From Actinomadura roseirufa (GTDB lineage: Bacteria > Actinomycetota > Actinomycetes > Streptosporangiales > Streptosporangiaceae): a DNA stretch of 47,791 bases. The stretch covers positions 1-47,791 of the forward strand of contig NZ_CAACVB010000036.1 in the NCBI RefSeq assembly GCF_900659635.1. Direction: 5' to 3'. Positions 16,021-24,524 of this stretch are shown here, in pieces. The notes under the pieces are model-generated. The model was given only the letters and a program-made list of their open reading frames with translations. It had not been told where the DNA came from and searched no databases. Position 1 is the stretch's first letter; the number at the start of each line of letters is the position of its first letter. The position numbers were made by a program, and so were the translations under genes.

Positions 16021-18551
16021 CGCAGGTCCTCACTGTCGGCCGCTGCGGCAGCCCGGTCCGCGCCCTCCACAGCGGCGTCGGGCCGGCCAGCCTGGTCGGT
16101 GGTGTTGCTCGTGTCGGTCGGGGAGGTTGAAGTGGCCGCCGTGAGGGCGTGTCGCGCGGGAGCGTGCTCGACCGCGCTCGACCTGCGTTTGCCCCGGGTG
16201 GCGGCGTAGTGCTCGCGGGAGGCCCGTCGGACTGCTTGGGCACGCCCGGGAATGGCGGCGGGCAGTGGGCGGGTGCGGAGGGTGAACGGTGGGGCGGGGG
16301 CGTTGCCGTCCATGATGCGGGCGGCGGCTTGGTAGGCGCCCAGGTGGGACAGGTCGTGCGGGGACAGCAGGGGGGCGGTGTGGCGGGCCAGGTCGGTGGC
16401 GTCTTCGGGGGAGGCGGCGAAGTAGATCTTGTTGCGGGCGTCGGCGGAGACGGCTTCGCGGAGGTCTTTGGGGAGTTGGGACAGGTGCTGGTGGGCCAGG
16501 GTGAGGCTGAATCGGTAGGCGCGGGCTTCGGCGAGGATGTCGGAGATGGAGCCGGGCAGGTTGAGGAAGTTGTGGGCCTCGTCGATGTAGGCGGCGGCGT
16601 CGCGGCGGTCGTGCTCGGCCAGGGTGGCGCGTGGGGTGATGGCCTGCCAGGTGTGGGCCAGCAGCAGTGACCCGAACAGCCGGACGGCGTCCTCGCCGAG
16701 CACGCCTTTGGGGAGCCGGGCCAGGATCAGGCCGCCGCTGCCGAGCATGGCGCCCAAGTCGACGGTGGAGGCGCCGCCGGACAGGGTGTCGCGGACGAAC
16801 GGCCGCAGCAGGACGGCACGAAGTTTGTTCATCACCGGGCCGATCACCGTGGCGCGTGCGGCGGGGGTGAGTTCGTTGTAGGAGTCCCAGAAGCCGCACA
16901 GCAGCTCGTCGGCAAGCCGGGCGGTGACGCGGGCCCGGTAGGGCGTGTCGGTCAGAAGCCGCGGGATGTCGCCGAGCGTGGCGCGGGCGCCGTTGACACG
17001 GGTGAGGGTCAGGCAGGCCGAGCGGAGCAGGTCGTCCAAGCGAGGTCCCCAGGAAGAGGAGAAACAGCGGCGGAAGGTGGTGACGATCGACTCGGCCGCG
17101 AACGCCGGATCCGGGCCGGCCAGGACGTTGAGGCAGGGAGGTCGGTGGCGGTCGGCGGGATCGAACACCACGGTGCGGCCGATGGCGCGTTCGGGGAGCC
17201 GGTCCAGCACGTCGGCGACCAGGTCGCCTTTGGGGTCGATGACCAGCGCACCACGTCCGGCGGTGGCGTCGGACACGATGAGGCCCGCCAGGAAGGTCGA
17301 CTTGCCGACGCCGGTCTGCCCGAGGACGTGCAGGTGCTGGCGCGCGCCGGCGACGGTGAGCCCGACCGGGCGGGCCGCCCCGGCTTCGGAGTCGCCCAGC
17401 ACCCGCACTCCGGGTCCGCCGATCGGCACGGCGGGCGAGGGCGCGATCGGGCGGGCGCCGGCGCGGGTGACGCCGGGCGCGGCCAGGTCGTAGGGCAGAT
17501 GGGCGAGTGCGGCCAGTTCGGGAACCGAGAGCAGGAACCCGCGGTCCAGCCGCCGGGCCACGAGCTCGGCGCCGGGGTGGCGCAGGCGTCGGCGGCGCAG
17601 ATGCTGGTGGGCGGAGGTGAACAGCGCGAACGTCGAGGCCGTCTCGTGGGCCTGGGCGCGTAGCCAGCCTGCGGCGGCTTGGTCGTGGTTTCGGGTGGCC
17701 ACCGCGTAGCGGATCTGGGCTTCCAAGCGTGGCCGGGCGGCTTTGGCGAGGATGGCGCGGACCTGGTCGGCCCGCTCGGGGAACTGCCGGGCGATTCCGC
17801 TGGCGTCGGCGCGCCCGGACATTCCCGGTGTCACCAGGTCGAACAGCAGGCTCTGGGGTGCGGTGGAACGGCCGCCGCGCAGGGCCGCTGCCACGCGGTA
17901 GGCGCGACGCAGCCGCCGTCCGGTCATGGGGCGGGCCAGGATCTGCACGGCCAGGTGCTCGCCGTCGGCGAGGCCGGACGCGGCGCCCAGCAGCGCGCGC
18001 AACGGGTCACTGCCGTGCTCGGTGGCCAGCGGATAGTGGTCGGGCCGGCCCGGGACCAACCGCCCGCCGGCCACGTGTGCCTCCTCCGGCAGAGGCGAGG
18101 TGGCGGCGCGGGTGGTGAGGGTGGCACCCGGCCACGCCGACCGGATGGTCTTCTCCACCAGGCCCGGCGGGATGACCCCAGGGACCCAGACCTGGAAGCG
18201 GACACCGTCATGGTCGGCGAGGTACTCGAACGCCAGATGCGGCTGCCCGTACCAGGCGCGTTTATAGGCCGGGAGGGTGAGCCCGACCAGGTGCGCCCAC
18301 CACGCGGCGGCGCTGTCGGCCTCCACCTGGGGTGGCACCGCGATCTCGATCACCCGCGCACCAGGGGCCAGGCGGGCGTTACGCCACGCCCACACCGCTC
18401 GCCGCGCCGCCATCACCGCCGCTGCGGTACCGAGTACGCCTGCCAAAGCTGCGGGGCCGTAGCAGGTGAGGTCGCTCAGGATCATGTGGGGACCGTGCGG
18501 CAGGTCGGCGGCAAAGTTGGTGAGCTGATGCGCGATGGTGCCGGTGCTCAT
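16017..18551 (-). CDS. VirD4/TraG-like coupling ATPase of a type IV secretion system
   Basis: An 844-residue protein. A membrane segment (about 30-50) precedes a long cytoplasmic region. The P-loop ATPase core starts near residue 400: Walker A GQTGVGKST (411-419), LVIDPKGDL shortly after, Walker B YIDEAHNF (about 654-661), and a TraG-like C-terminal part (AHQHLSQLPKDLREAVSADARNKIYFAAS). VirD4 proteins recruit the relaxase-DNA complex to the channel. The ATG at 18551 overlaps the virB4 stop. The low-complexity C-terminal tail (ADRAAAAADSEDLR) may bind partners. Most Streptomyces elements use a single FtsK-like TraB, so this single-strand type of coupling protein is notable. Confidence 0.9.
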   Translation of the reverse strand: MSTGTIAHQLTNFAADLPHGPHMILSDLTCYGPAALAGVLGTAAAVMAARRAVWAWRNARLAPGARVIEIAVPPQVEADSAAAWWAHLVGLTLPAYKRAWYGQPHLAFEYLADHDGVRFQVWVPGVIPPGLVEKTIRSAWPGATLTTRAATSPLPEEAHVAGGRLVPGRPDHYPLATEHGSDPLRALLGAASGLADGEHLAVQILARPMTGRRLRRAYRVAAALRGGRSTAPQSLLFDLVTPGMSGRADASGIARQFPERADQVRAILAKAARPRLEAQIRYAVATRNHDQAAAGWLRAQAHETASTFALFTSAHQHLRRRRLRHPGAELVARRLDRGFLLSVPELAALAHLPYDLAAPGVTRAGARPIAPSPAVPIGGPGVRVLGDSEAGAARPVGLTVAGARQHLHVLGQTGVGKSTFLAGLIVSDATAGRGALVIDPKGDLVADVLDRLPERAIGRTVVFDPADRHRPPCLNVLAGPDPAFAAESIVTTFRRCFSSSWGPRLDDLLRSACLTLTRVNGARATLGDIPRLLTDTPYRARVTARLADELLCGFWDSYNELTPAARATVIGPVMNKLRAVLLRPFVRDTLSGGASTVDLGAMLGSGGLILARLPKGVLGEDAVRLFGSLLLAHTWQAITPRATLAEHDRRDAAAYIDEAHNFLNLPGSISDILAEARAYRFSLTLAHQHLSQLPKDLREAVSADARNKIYFAASPEDATDLARHTAPLLSPHDLSHLGAYQAAARIMDGNAPAPPFTLRTRPLPAAIPGRAQAVRRASREHYAATRGKRRSSAVEHAPARHALTAATSTSPTDTSNTTDQAGRPDAAVEGADRAAAAADSEDLR

Positions 18552-20395
18552 CGAGGATCGGTCTCCTTGGATGGGCTGGCGGGTGTGCCGGTGGCGCCGA
18601 GGCGGGTGAGTTCGGCGGGGTCGGTGGTGGTGAGCAGGTGCTCGTGGGGGCTGGCCAGGGCGGTGAAGGCTGCTCGCTGTGAGCTGCCGGCCGTTCCGCA
18701 CAGCAGCCCTTGACCGCGGTCGGCGGTGAGCAGGAACGCCTTCTCGCCGTCGGTGAGGTCGAACGCGCGGGCGATGTCGCCGGCGGTTTGGGGTGCTTGG
18801 CGGAGCAGGATCTGGGTGGCGGAGTTGGCGATGACGGCCCGTCCCAGGTCGCTGGACAGCAGGTCGGCGGCGTCCTGGGTGACCACGGCCAGACCGGCCC
18901 AGTGCTTGCGGGCGGACTTGGCCAGCCGGTACAGGAACCGGGCGCCCTCGTCTCGGCACATCAGTGTCCACGCCTCGTCGACGACCACCAGGCGGCGGCG
19001 CCGGTCGGCCGGGTCGGTCAGGGTGCGCCAGATGGCGTCCAGGGCCAGCAGCATCCCGACGGTGCGGGTCTCCTCGGGTAGGTCCCGCAGCGAGAACACC
19101 ACCAGATGCCCGCCGGGGCGGGTGCTGGTGCCCGCGGCGAAGAGCCCGCGAAACGACCCGGTCACGTACGGCGCGAGCCGCGCCGATAGTTCCAGTGCCT
19201 GGTCGGCCTGCGGGGTGCCGGACTCGCCGGCCTGATCGAGCTGGGCGGCCACGTCGGCCAGCAGCGGCGCGGGACGCGCCCACGTGCGGGGGTCGCAGGT
19301 GATGCCGCGTGCGGCGTAGGCGGCCATGACCGCGCGGTCCAGGACCGCGCGTGCCGGTGGGGTGAGCGGTTCGTCCAGCATCGTCGAGACGAGTGTCTGG
19401 GCGAACAACGCGCGCCGGATCACGGTGTCCTCGCCTTGGCCGGTGGGAAGGTCGAAGGGGTTGAGGTGCACGCCCGGTGCGCCGAGGCCGAGGTGGGTGC
19501 CGCCGACGGCTCGGCAGAGCCGTTGGTATTCGTCTTCGGGGTCGACGACGGCGACGTGCACGCCTTGGTAGAGCAGGCGGAGGGTTTCGAGTTTGGTGAG
19601 GTAGGACTTGCCGGCCCCGGAGCGGGCCAGGGTGACGGAGTTGTAGTTGTCCTGGGCGAACCGGTCCCAGGCCACCACGCCCGCCGAGTAGGCGTTCAGC
19701 CCGTACAGCACGGGGGTGTCGCCCAGGTCGGGTTGCAGGTCGGGTGAGGTGAACGGGAACGCAGCGGCCAGCGCGGCGGTGTCGAACACCCTGCGGACTT
19801 TGATGGTGTCGGCGCCCAGGGGGAGGGTGGTGGTCCAGCCTTGCAGGGCGCGGAAGGTGGTCGGCTGGGCGTCCAGCAGCAGTGACGCCGCCACCGTCCG
19901 CACCCGCTGCACCTGCGCGTCCAGTTCGTCGTGGGTGGTGGCGTGGACGGTCAGGTAGAGCCCGACGCGAAACAGCCGCCCATGACCGCGCGCCAGGGAC
20001 GCGGCGAGTTCGGCGGCGTCGTCGGCGGCGGCCTCGGCACCGAAGTCGGCGAGCCGGCCGCGTTGCGCGTCGGCGTGTGAGGCCGATTCCAGCCGGGCGA
20101 GTTGCCGTCGTAGTCGCTGTGCGGCGATCAGCGGCGGGATCGGTTCGATGTGCAGGGCCACGTCCACTCGGCCGGGGAAGGTCAGCAGGGGTTCCAGCCA
20201 CCCGGCGCCGACCTCGCGGGGGTAGCCGGCCACCCCGAACGACGCGCACACCCCGCCCGGCAACTCCACCGATCGAGGGTTGACCCGCACCGCCGACGGC
20301 CCCAAGACCTCCGAAGCGCCCTCGGCGTGCGGCTGCAGCGGAGCCTGTTCGCGGGACGGGAGGAGACGGGCGAGGGTGTGCAGGTGGGGACGCAT
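18548..20395 (-). CDS. VirB4-like conjugation ATPase
   Basis: A 615-residue cytoplasmic ATPase. Following an N-terminal domain (1-230) are Walker A ARSGAGKS (257-264), VVDPEDEY (about 283-290), Walker B LVVVDEAW (469-476) and the VTQDAADLL/IANSATQILLRQ segment with the arginine-rich lobe typical of VirB4/TraE/TraC proteins. It powers assembly of the type IV secretion channel. The ATG at 20395 directly abuts the stop of the PrgI-like gene, and the 3' end overlaps virD4. All motifs look intact, so the ATPase genes are preserved even though the module is truncated upstream. Confidence 0.92.
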   Translation of the reverse strand: MRPHLHTLARLLPSREQAPLQPHAEGASEVLGPSAVRVNPRSVELPGGVCASFGVAGYPREVGAGWLEPLLTFPGRVDVALHIEPIPPLIAAQRLRRQLARLESASHADAQRGRLADFGAEAAADDAAELAASLARGHGRLFRVGLYLTVHATTHDELDAQVQRVRTVAASLLLDAQPTTFRALQGWTTTLPLGADTIKVRRVFDTAALAAAFPFTSPDLQPDLGDTPVLYGLNAYSAGVVAWDRFAQDNYNSVTLARSGAGKSYLTKLETLRLLYQGVHVAVVDPEDEYQRLCRAVGGTHLGLGAPGVHLNPFDLPTGQGEDTVIRRALFAQTLVSTMLDEPLTPPARAVLDRAVMAAYAARGITCDPRTWARPAPLLADVAAQLDQAGESGTPQADQALELSARLAPYVTGSFRGLFAAGTSTRPGGHLVVFSLRDLPEETRTVGMLLALDAIWRTLTDPADRRRRLVVVDEAWTLMCRDEGARFLYRLAKSARKHWAGLAVVTQDAADLLSSDLGRAVIANSATQILLRQAPQTAGDIARAFDLTDGEKAFLLTADRGQGLLCGTAGSSQRAAFTALASPHEHLLTTTDPAELTRLGATGTPASPSKETDPR

Positions 20396-21385
20396 TCACG
20401 GCTCCTGTCGTGCGGTGATCGGCGCCCCTAGGCCGGCGTTGTCCACGGGGCGGGGATCGCCTGGGGACAAGGAGGCCGCCAGGACGGCGGTGCAGGCGTC
20501 GGCGTCCAGCACCTCGGCTGCCACGCCGAGCGCGGTGAGCGCTGCGACGGCTTCAGCGGCACGACGCAACGCCACCGCGGCACCCGCGTCCCGGGAAACC
20601 CTCGTGCCCCTTTGCGGCCGGGCCGGTCGTAGCGCGGAGGTCGCCGCCGAGTGGGCGGTGGTGTCGCCGATCACGATGAGGACCTGGCGGTTCAGCAGCT
20701 CATGCCGCTCACCCAACCCGGCCAGGAACGCGGCGTGATCGCGGGCGGCCTGCCGCAAGGCAGGGTCGGGCAATGCCGCCGCGTGGCCGGTGAGATGATC
20801 AGCCAGCCCGGACAGGTCGATGGGACGGGCTTGGACGAGGATCTGCACGCCGGTGTCCAGCGAGTTCAGCCACCGCCCGAACATCGCGACCAACCCGGCC
20901 TGCTCGCCCGGGGTCCGCAACCCGAACGGCACCGTCCCGGCACGGACCAGCACGGCCGTGCCGCCTGCGGCCAGCTCCATCACCCCGTCCGCGCGGACGG
21001 CGTGCACCGGCAGCCGCAACGGCGCGGGAAGGCGGCCACGCATCCGGCACCAGCCCGGCGGCGCCTGCACCGGCTCGCCGGTGCTCACCTGTTCCCGGGG
21101 TGCCCGCACAAAGGCCAGCGCTGCGGCGGCGAAGCGGTCCAGGCTCATCCCGTCGTGGCGGGCGACCGCCAGCACGCACCCGGCCGCCACCACCGGCAAC
21201 CCCAGTCCGACCAGCACCGGCAGCGGCAGCAGCGTCTGGAAGGTCAGCCACCCCCACAAAACCACCCCGCCGGTGCAGGCCACGATTGCCACCTGCCGGG
21301 CGGTGAGCCCGTAGAGGATCTTGTCGGGCCGGTCGATGTCGGCCGGGATCTTCACACTCATCGGTGGCTCGTCGCGCCCGGTCAT
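20396..21385 (-). CDS. PrgI-like (VirB3-type) membrane component
   Basis: A 329-residue protein. The first 80 residues (MSVKIPADIDRPDKILYGLT, two adjacent membrane helices, then DRFAAAALAFVRAPRE) match PrgI-family proteins, the VirB3 equivalents that sit directly before VirB4 in Gram-positive type IV systems. The remaining 240 residues form a soluble domain that carries the usual actinobacterial extension. The ATG at 21385 is chosen because of the GAGGAGGAG ribosome site just upstream and the ATGA overlap with the VirB6-like gene. It should anchor VirB4 to the membrane channel. Confidence 0.82.
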   Translation of the reverse strand: MTGRDEPPMSVKIPADIDRPDKILYGLTARQVAIVACTGGVVLWGWLTFQTLLPLPVLVGLGLPVVAAGCVLAVARHDGMSLDRFAAAALAFVRAPREQVSTGEPVQAPPGWCRMRGRLPAPLRLPVHAVRADGVMELAAGGTAVLVRAGTVPFGLRTPGEQAGLVAMFGRWLNSLDTGVQILVQARPIDLSGLADHLTGHAAALPDPALRQAARDHAAFLAGLGERHELLNRQVLIVIGDTTAHSAATSALRPARPQRGTRVSRDAGAAVALRRAAEAVAALTALGVAAEVLDADACTAVLAASLSPGDPRPVDNAGLGAPITARQEP

Positions 21386-22655
21386 GCTCTCCTCCTCCTC
21401 TTGGGCGGCTCGATCCACAAGGTCAGCTGCCGGTGCGGGACCGGCCGCCGCGGCATGCCGGGCAACATCAACTGCCGTCCCCGCCGTGCGGCCGGCGTCC
21501 GAGGGGCTGGTCCCGTGGCTGCGGTAGACCCGGCCGAGCGTGGGGGAGAGGACGGTGTTTTGGGGACGCGGGTGACCGGGATTGGCAGGGCCAGCTGCAC
21601 AGGCCGCTTACCGGCGGCTTTGGGCGGGATGGGGATCGGCAGCGCCAGCTGCATCGGACGGCCTCCTCGACTCGTGTCGGTGTCGCCCTCAGGCCCCTCG
21701 CCCGAGGGCGGGACCGGCTGCGGTGGCGGCGGCGTGGGGGTGGGCGCTGGCGGCGGCGGGGGCACGGGGTGAGGCGGAACCGGAGGAGGAGGGGGTGGTG
21801 GGGGCGTGGGACGGGGGTATCGCCGTGGGGCCGGGATGGCGCGGCGGCCGCCCATCAGGGCGCCCAGGCCGCGGTAGAGGATGAGGCCGCGCAGCATCCG
21901 TCCGGCGGACTGCGGTGTCGCGGCACGCCAGATGGTCCGTGCGACCCAGGAGGGGATGCGGACCATCACCCACAGAAGACACAACGCCAGCAGCAGATCG
22001 GTGACTTCGCTGCGTGAGGGGATCCCCAGGAACGAGTCGCCGGAGTCGCGGGTTTTGGTGAACAGCAATCGGAACGTGGTCGTCAGCACCAGTGACTGGC
22101 ACACCTGGATCGCCAGGATCCCGGTGATGCCGCGCCACCACAGCCGCGCCAGCCCGTCGGTGACCGGCAGCGCGTGGAACATCAACGCCAGCGGCGCCGC
22201 CGCGATCAGCACCATCGTGATCGCGATCCGCACCACGTAGATGAACCCCACGCACAACGCCAGCACGATCACCCCCAGCGCGACGAACGCCAGGAACTGC
22301 TGCTGGTAGACCGTGTTCATCGTGATCGACCCGGCGATCGTGTCGGCGACCACGCGCGGATCGATCGCGCCCGACCCGGTGGTCAAGAACGCCCCCGACA
22401 GGCCGTTGGCGAAGGTGATCGCGTACCCGATCACGGTGAGGCTGCAGTTGGAGGCCACGAACGCCGCCACCAGCCGTCCCACCAGCTGCCCGGGCGTCAG
22501 CTCGGTTCCCGGCAGGCCGTGCCCGGCCATGAGCCACACCCCGGCGGCGGTGATGACAGCGATCGGGGCGGCGCCCGAGTGCTGCTGGCACACTGCTGCC
22601 CCAACTTCCCGGGATTTGATCTCATGTGGACCGACCAGGGCTAAGACGCCATCTA
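21382..22655 (-). pseudogene. VirB6/TrbL-like conjugation membrane protein, 5' end lost
   Basis: About 390 residues remain. Five to six membrane helices (AVITAAGVWLMAGHG; LVAAFVASNCSLTVIGYAITFA; FLAFVALGVIVLALCVGFIYVVRIAITMVLIAAAPLALMF; GITGILAIQVCQSLVL; LLLALCLLWVMVRI) are followed by a proline-rich tail and several MQLALPIPIP/MLPGMP repeats. This is the TrbL/VirB6 layout: a polytopic channel protein with a variable tail. The coding frame runs into foreign sequence at about 22580-22655, immediately before the IS5-family element, and no credible start remains. The 3' end couples to the PrgI-like gene. The conjugation channel is therefore probably non-functional here. Confidence 0.72.
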
Positions 22656-23593
22656 AGTGCGTGTTTGAGAAGGATCTTGTTATTGGTATGTGAGGGGGCA
22701 TGGGCCTTAGCGGACCGCGGGTCGCCCGCCACGTGCCAGGCGGCGGGTCATCAGGCCGATGGCGGCCCATCGGATCATGGCTTCGCTGGTGGCGGGGTGG
22801 CGTTCGTAGTCGCGGGCCAGCCGCCGGTGTGCGGTGAGCCAGGCTGGCGTCCGTTCGACCACCCACCTGCGGGGCAGCACGGCGAACCCCTTCTGGTCTG
22901 TGGGTTTGCGGACGATGTCGATCGTGGTGTGCAGGGTCTGGGTGGCCCAGTCGACCAGGCGTCCGGAGAATCCGGCGTCGGCGAACACGAACCGGCAGGT
23001 GGGCGAGGCCAGATACAACCCCAGCAGCGCGCCCTTGGCGCCGTCGCGGTCCTGGACGCTCGCTGCGCACACGGTCACGGTGATGAGCAGGCCGAGGGTG
23101 TCGGTGACGATGAAGCGCTTGCGTCCGGCCACCTTCTTGCCCGCGTCGTACCCGCGGGTGCCCCGGCCGACGGTGTCGGCGGCCTTGACGCTCTGGGAGT
23201 CGATGATGCCCGCGCTGGGGTCGGCGTCACGGCCCTCGCCTTGGCGGACCTGCTGCCGCAGCACATCGAGCATCCGCAGCGTGACCCGCTGCTTCTCCCA
23301 CCGCACGAAGTACCAGTACACCGTCTGCCAGGCGGGAAGTCGGCGGGCAGCTGCCGCCACGGGCAGCCGGTGCGCACCACGTACAGCACCGCGTCCACGA
23401 TCTCGCGCCGCGAGTGCTTCTCGGGGCGGCCACCGCTGCCGGCCGGTGGCAGCAGCGGCTCCACCAGCGCCCACTCCTGATCGGTCAGGTCCGAGGGGTA
23501 ACGCGACGTCCGAGCCACCACGCCACCCTGCACGAACCAGCACACGACATCACGCAGCCACACCGACCTAGATCAACTTCTCAAACACGCACT
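22656..23593 (-). mobile_element. IS5-family insertion sequence with 17-bp perfect terminal inverted repeats
   Basis: The ends carry AGTGCGTGTTTGAGAAG at 22656-22672 and its exact complement at 23577-23593, giving a 938-bp element with one transposase on the minus strand. No matching target duplication is visible (left flank ATCTA, right flank CAGAC). Either a deletion or recombination followed insertion, or the flanks came from different copies. It truncates the VirB6-like gene and separates the conjugation module from whatever preceded it. Confidence 0.85.
22707..23563 (-). pseudogene. IS5-family transposase, frameshifted
   Basis: Two overlapping frames together give a full DDE transposase. 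The N-terminal part is TSRYPSDLTDQEWALVEPLL to GCPWRQLPADFPP. The C-terminal part is WQTVYWYFVRWEKQRVTLRM through AGIIDSQSVKAADTVG (first Asp), FADAGFSGRLVDWA (second Asp) and RRWVVERTPAWLTAHRRLARDYER (Glu/K-rich end). The frames join at about 23329-23334, where one base appears missing in the expected PPWQTVYW segment. Overlapping frames with programmed shifting occur in parts of the IS5 family, so this could be regulated rather than dead. No obvious slippery heptamer is present, so I favour a broken gene. Confidence 0.75.
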
Positions 23594-23670
23594 CAGACGT
23601 CATCGACGCCGTGCTCCGCGATAAACAGCCCTACCAACCCACACGCACGCCCGCCACCCGAGCGGCTTGA
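23593..23670 (+). pseudogene. Possible transposase C-terminal remnant
   Basis: A short frame, DVIDAVLRDKQPYQPTRTP then a stop, begins exactly at the right end of the IS. It resembles the extreme C-terminus of IS110-type transposases (AMLRDxxPYxP). It is too short for a firm call. Confidence 0.3.
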
Positions 23671-24002
23671 CGAATCCCATAGGGACACCCCCCGGCGGCG
23701 GGCCCTGAAAGGCGTCTCCTCTCGGGACCCACTTGAAAGCGCGAGTAATGGTGAAATGTGATTGCGATCACTTCAACTGTTAAGAAGATTAGTCTCGGCA
23801 TGTATCGTTCGGGTGTGATGAAAGAAACTTTCCTCGCCTTCTAGCTGCGGATATACGGTCGGAGCATGTTGAATTTGTCCAATGACGGCCAAGTAAAAGA
23901 TACTTTACTCCCATGCTCTGCAAACCTCTTGATCTTCACGGGATGAGCTCTTAAGTTTCCCTCAACCCCGCATTCCAACTCCCCCACCCGAGAGGGCTAG
24001 GA
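23671..24002. other. AT-rich intergenic leader upstream of the secreted pair
   Basis: About 330 bases without a gene and clearly richer in A/T than its surroundings. It holds a Crp-like palindrome TGTGATTGCGATCACT (23757-23772, TGTGA-N6-TCACt) and a dyad AGTAAA-N6-TTTACT (23892-23909). A purine-rich stretch (GAGAGGGCTAGGA) just before the start at 24003 may serve as ribosome site. It probably contains the promoter of the I36/NucB-like pair. Confidence 0.45.
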
Positions 24003-24524
24003 ATGAGAATCAGGACAGCCGCATGTGGGTTCGTGGCGATGGCCGGAATGGTGGTAAGCGCCCTCCCAGCGCAAGGTCAGGAAGTCCCGCCAACTCCCGT
24101 TCAGCCAGGCGTTCAGGTTCAGATCGACGATCAGCTCGCCAAGTTCCCCGGCGGAGCCCAAACCGGCGCCAACGAGGTCAGCTACCGGGACGGCAGGGTG
24201 ACCCTGACCATCCCCGCCGACATGGCCGCCGCCGACCCGTGCGCGACCGGCGCCTACTGCTTCTACGACGGCAAAGACTTCACCGGAAGGAAACTCACCT
24301 TCCGGGACTGCGGCAAGACCGGCCTGTGGCAGTTCCTCACCGACTACGGGTTCGGGAACAAGACCTCCTCCTGGCAGAACCGCACCAAGCACACCGTGGT
24401 GGTATATGACCAGGCCACGCAGCCGCCGACGACCCTGTGGACCGAGAACCCGGGGGCGGAGTCGGTTAACGTCGGAACCGCCGCCGACAACAAGGCCGAC
24501 GCGTTCGAAACGATCTGCGGATGA
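24003..24524 (+). CDS. Secreted peptidase-inhibitor I36 family protein
   Basis: A 173-residue secreted protein with a signal peptide of about 26 residues (MRIRTAACGFVAMAGMVVSA, cleavage near ALPAQG). The C-terminal domain CATGAYCFYDGKDFTGRKLT, with CGKTGLWQFLTDYGFGNKTSSW, matches the I36 (SMI, beta/gamma-crystallin-like) family of small actinomycete secreted proteins, some of which inhibit metalloproteases. Four cysteines could form two disulfides. Its stop overlaps the next gene (ATGA), so it is made together with a secreted NucA/NucB-like nuclease. A partner or inhibitor role toward that nuclease is possible but is only an inference. Confidence 0.8.
   Translation: MRIRTAACGFVAMAGMVVSALPAQGQEVPPTPVQPGVQVQIDDQLAKFPGGAQTGANEVSYRDGRVTLTIPADMAAADPCATGAYCFYDGKDFTGRKLTFRDCGKTGLWQFLTDYGFGNKTSSWQNRTKHTVVVYDQATQPPTTLWTENPGAESVNVGTAADNKADAFETICG

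Noticed and set aside
16017..20399. A 1460-codon open frame covering the virD4 gene and running antisense-like through the virB4 region
   Set aside because: Only the part below 18551 has VirD4 character. Upstream it is a Pro/Arg-rich out-of-frame reading of virB4, and the ATGA overlap at 18548-18551 marks the true start.
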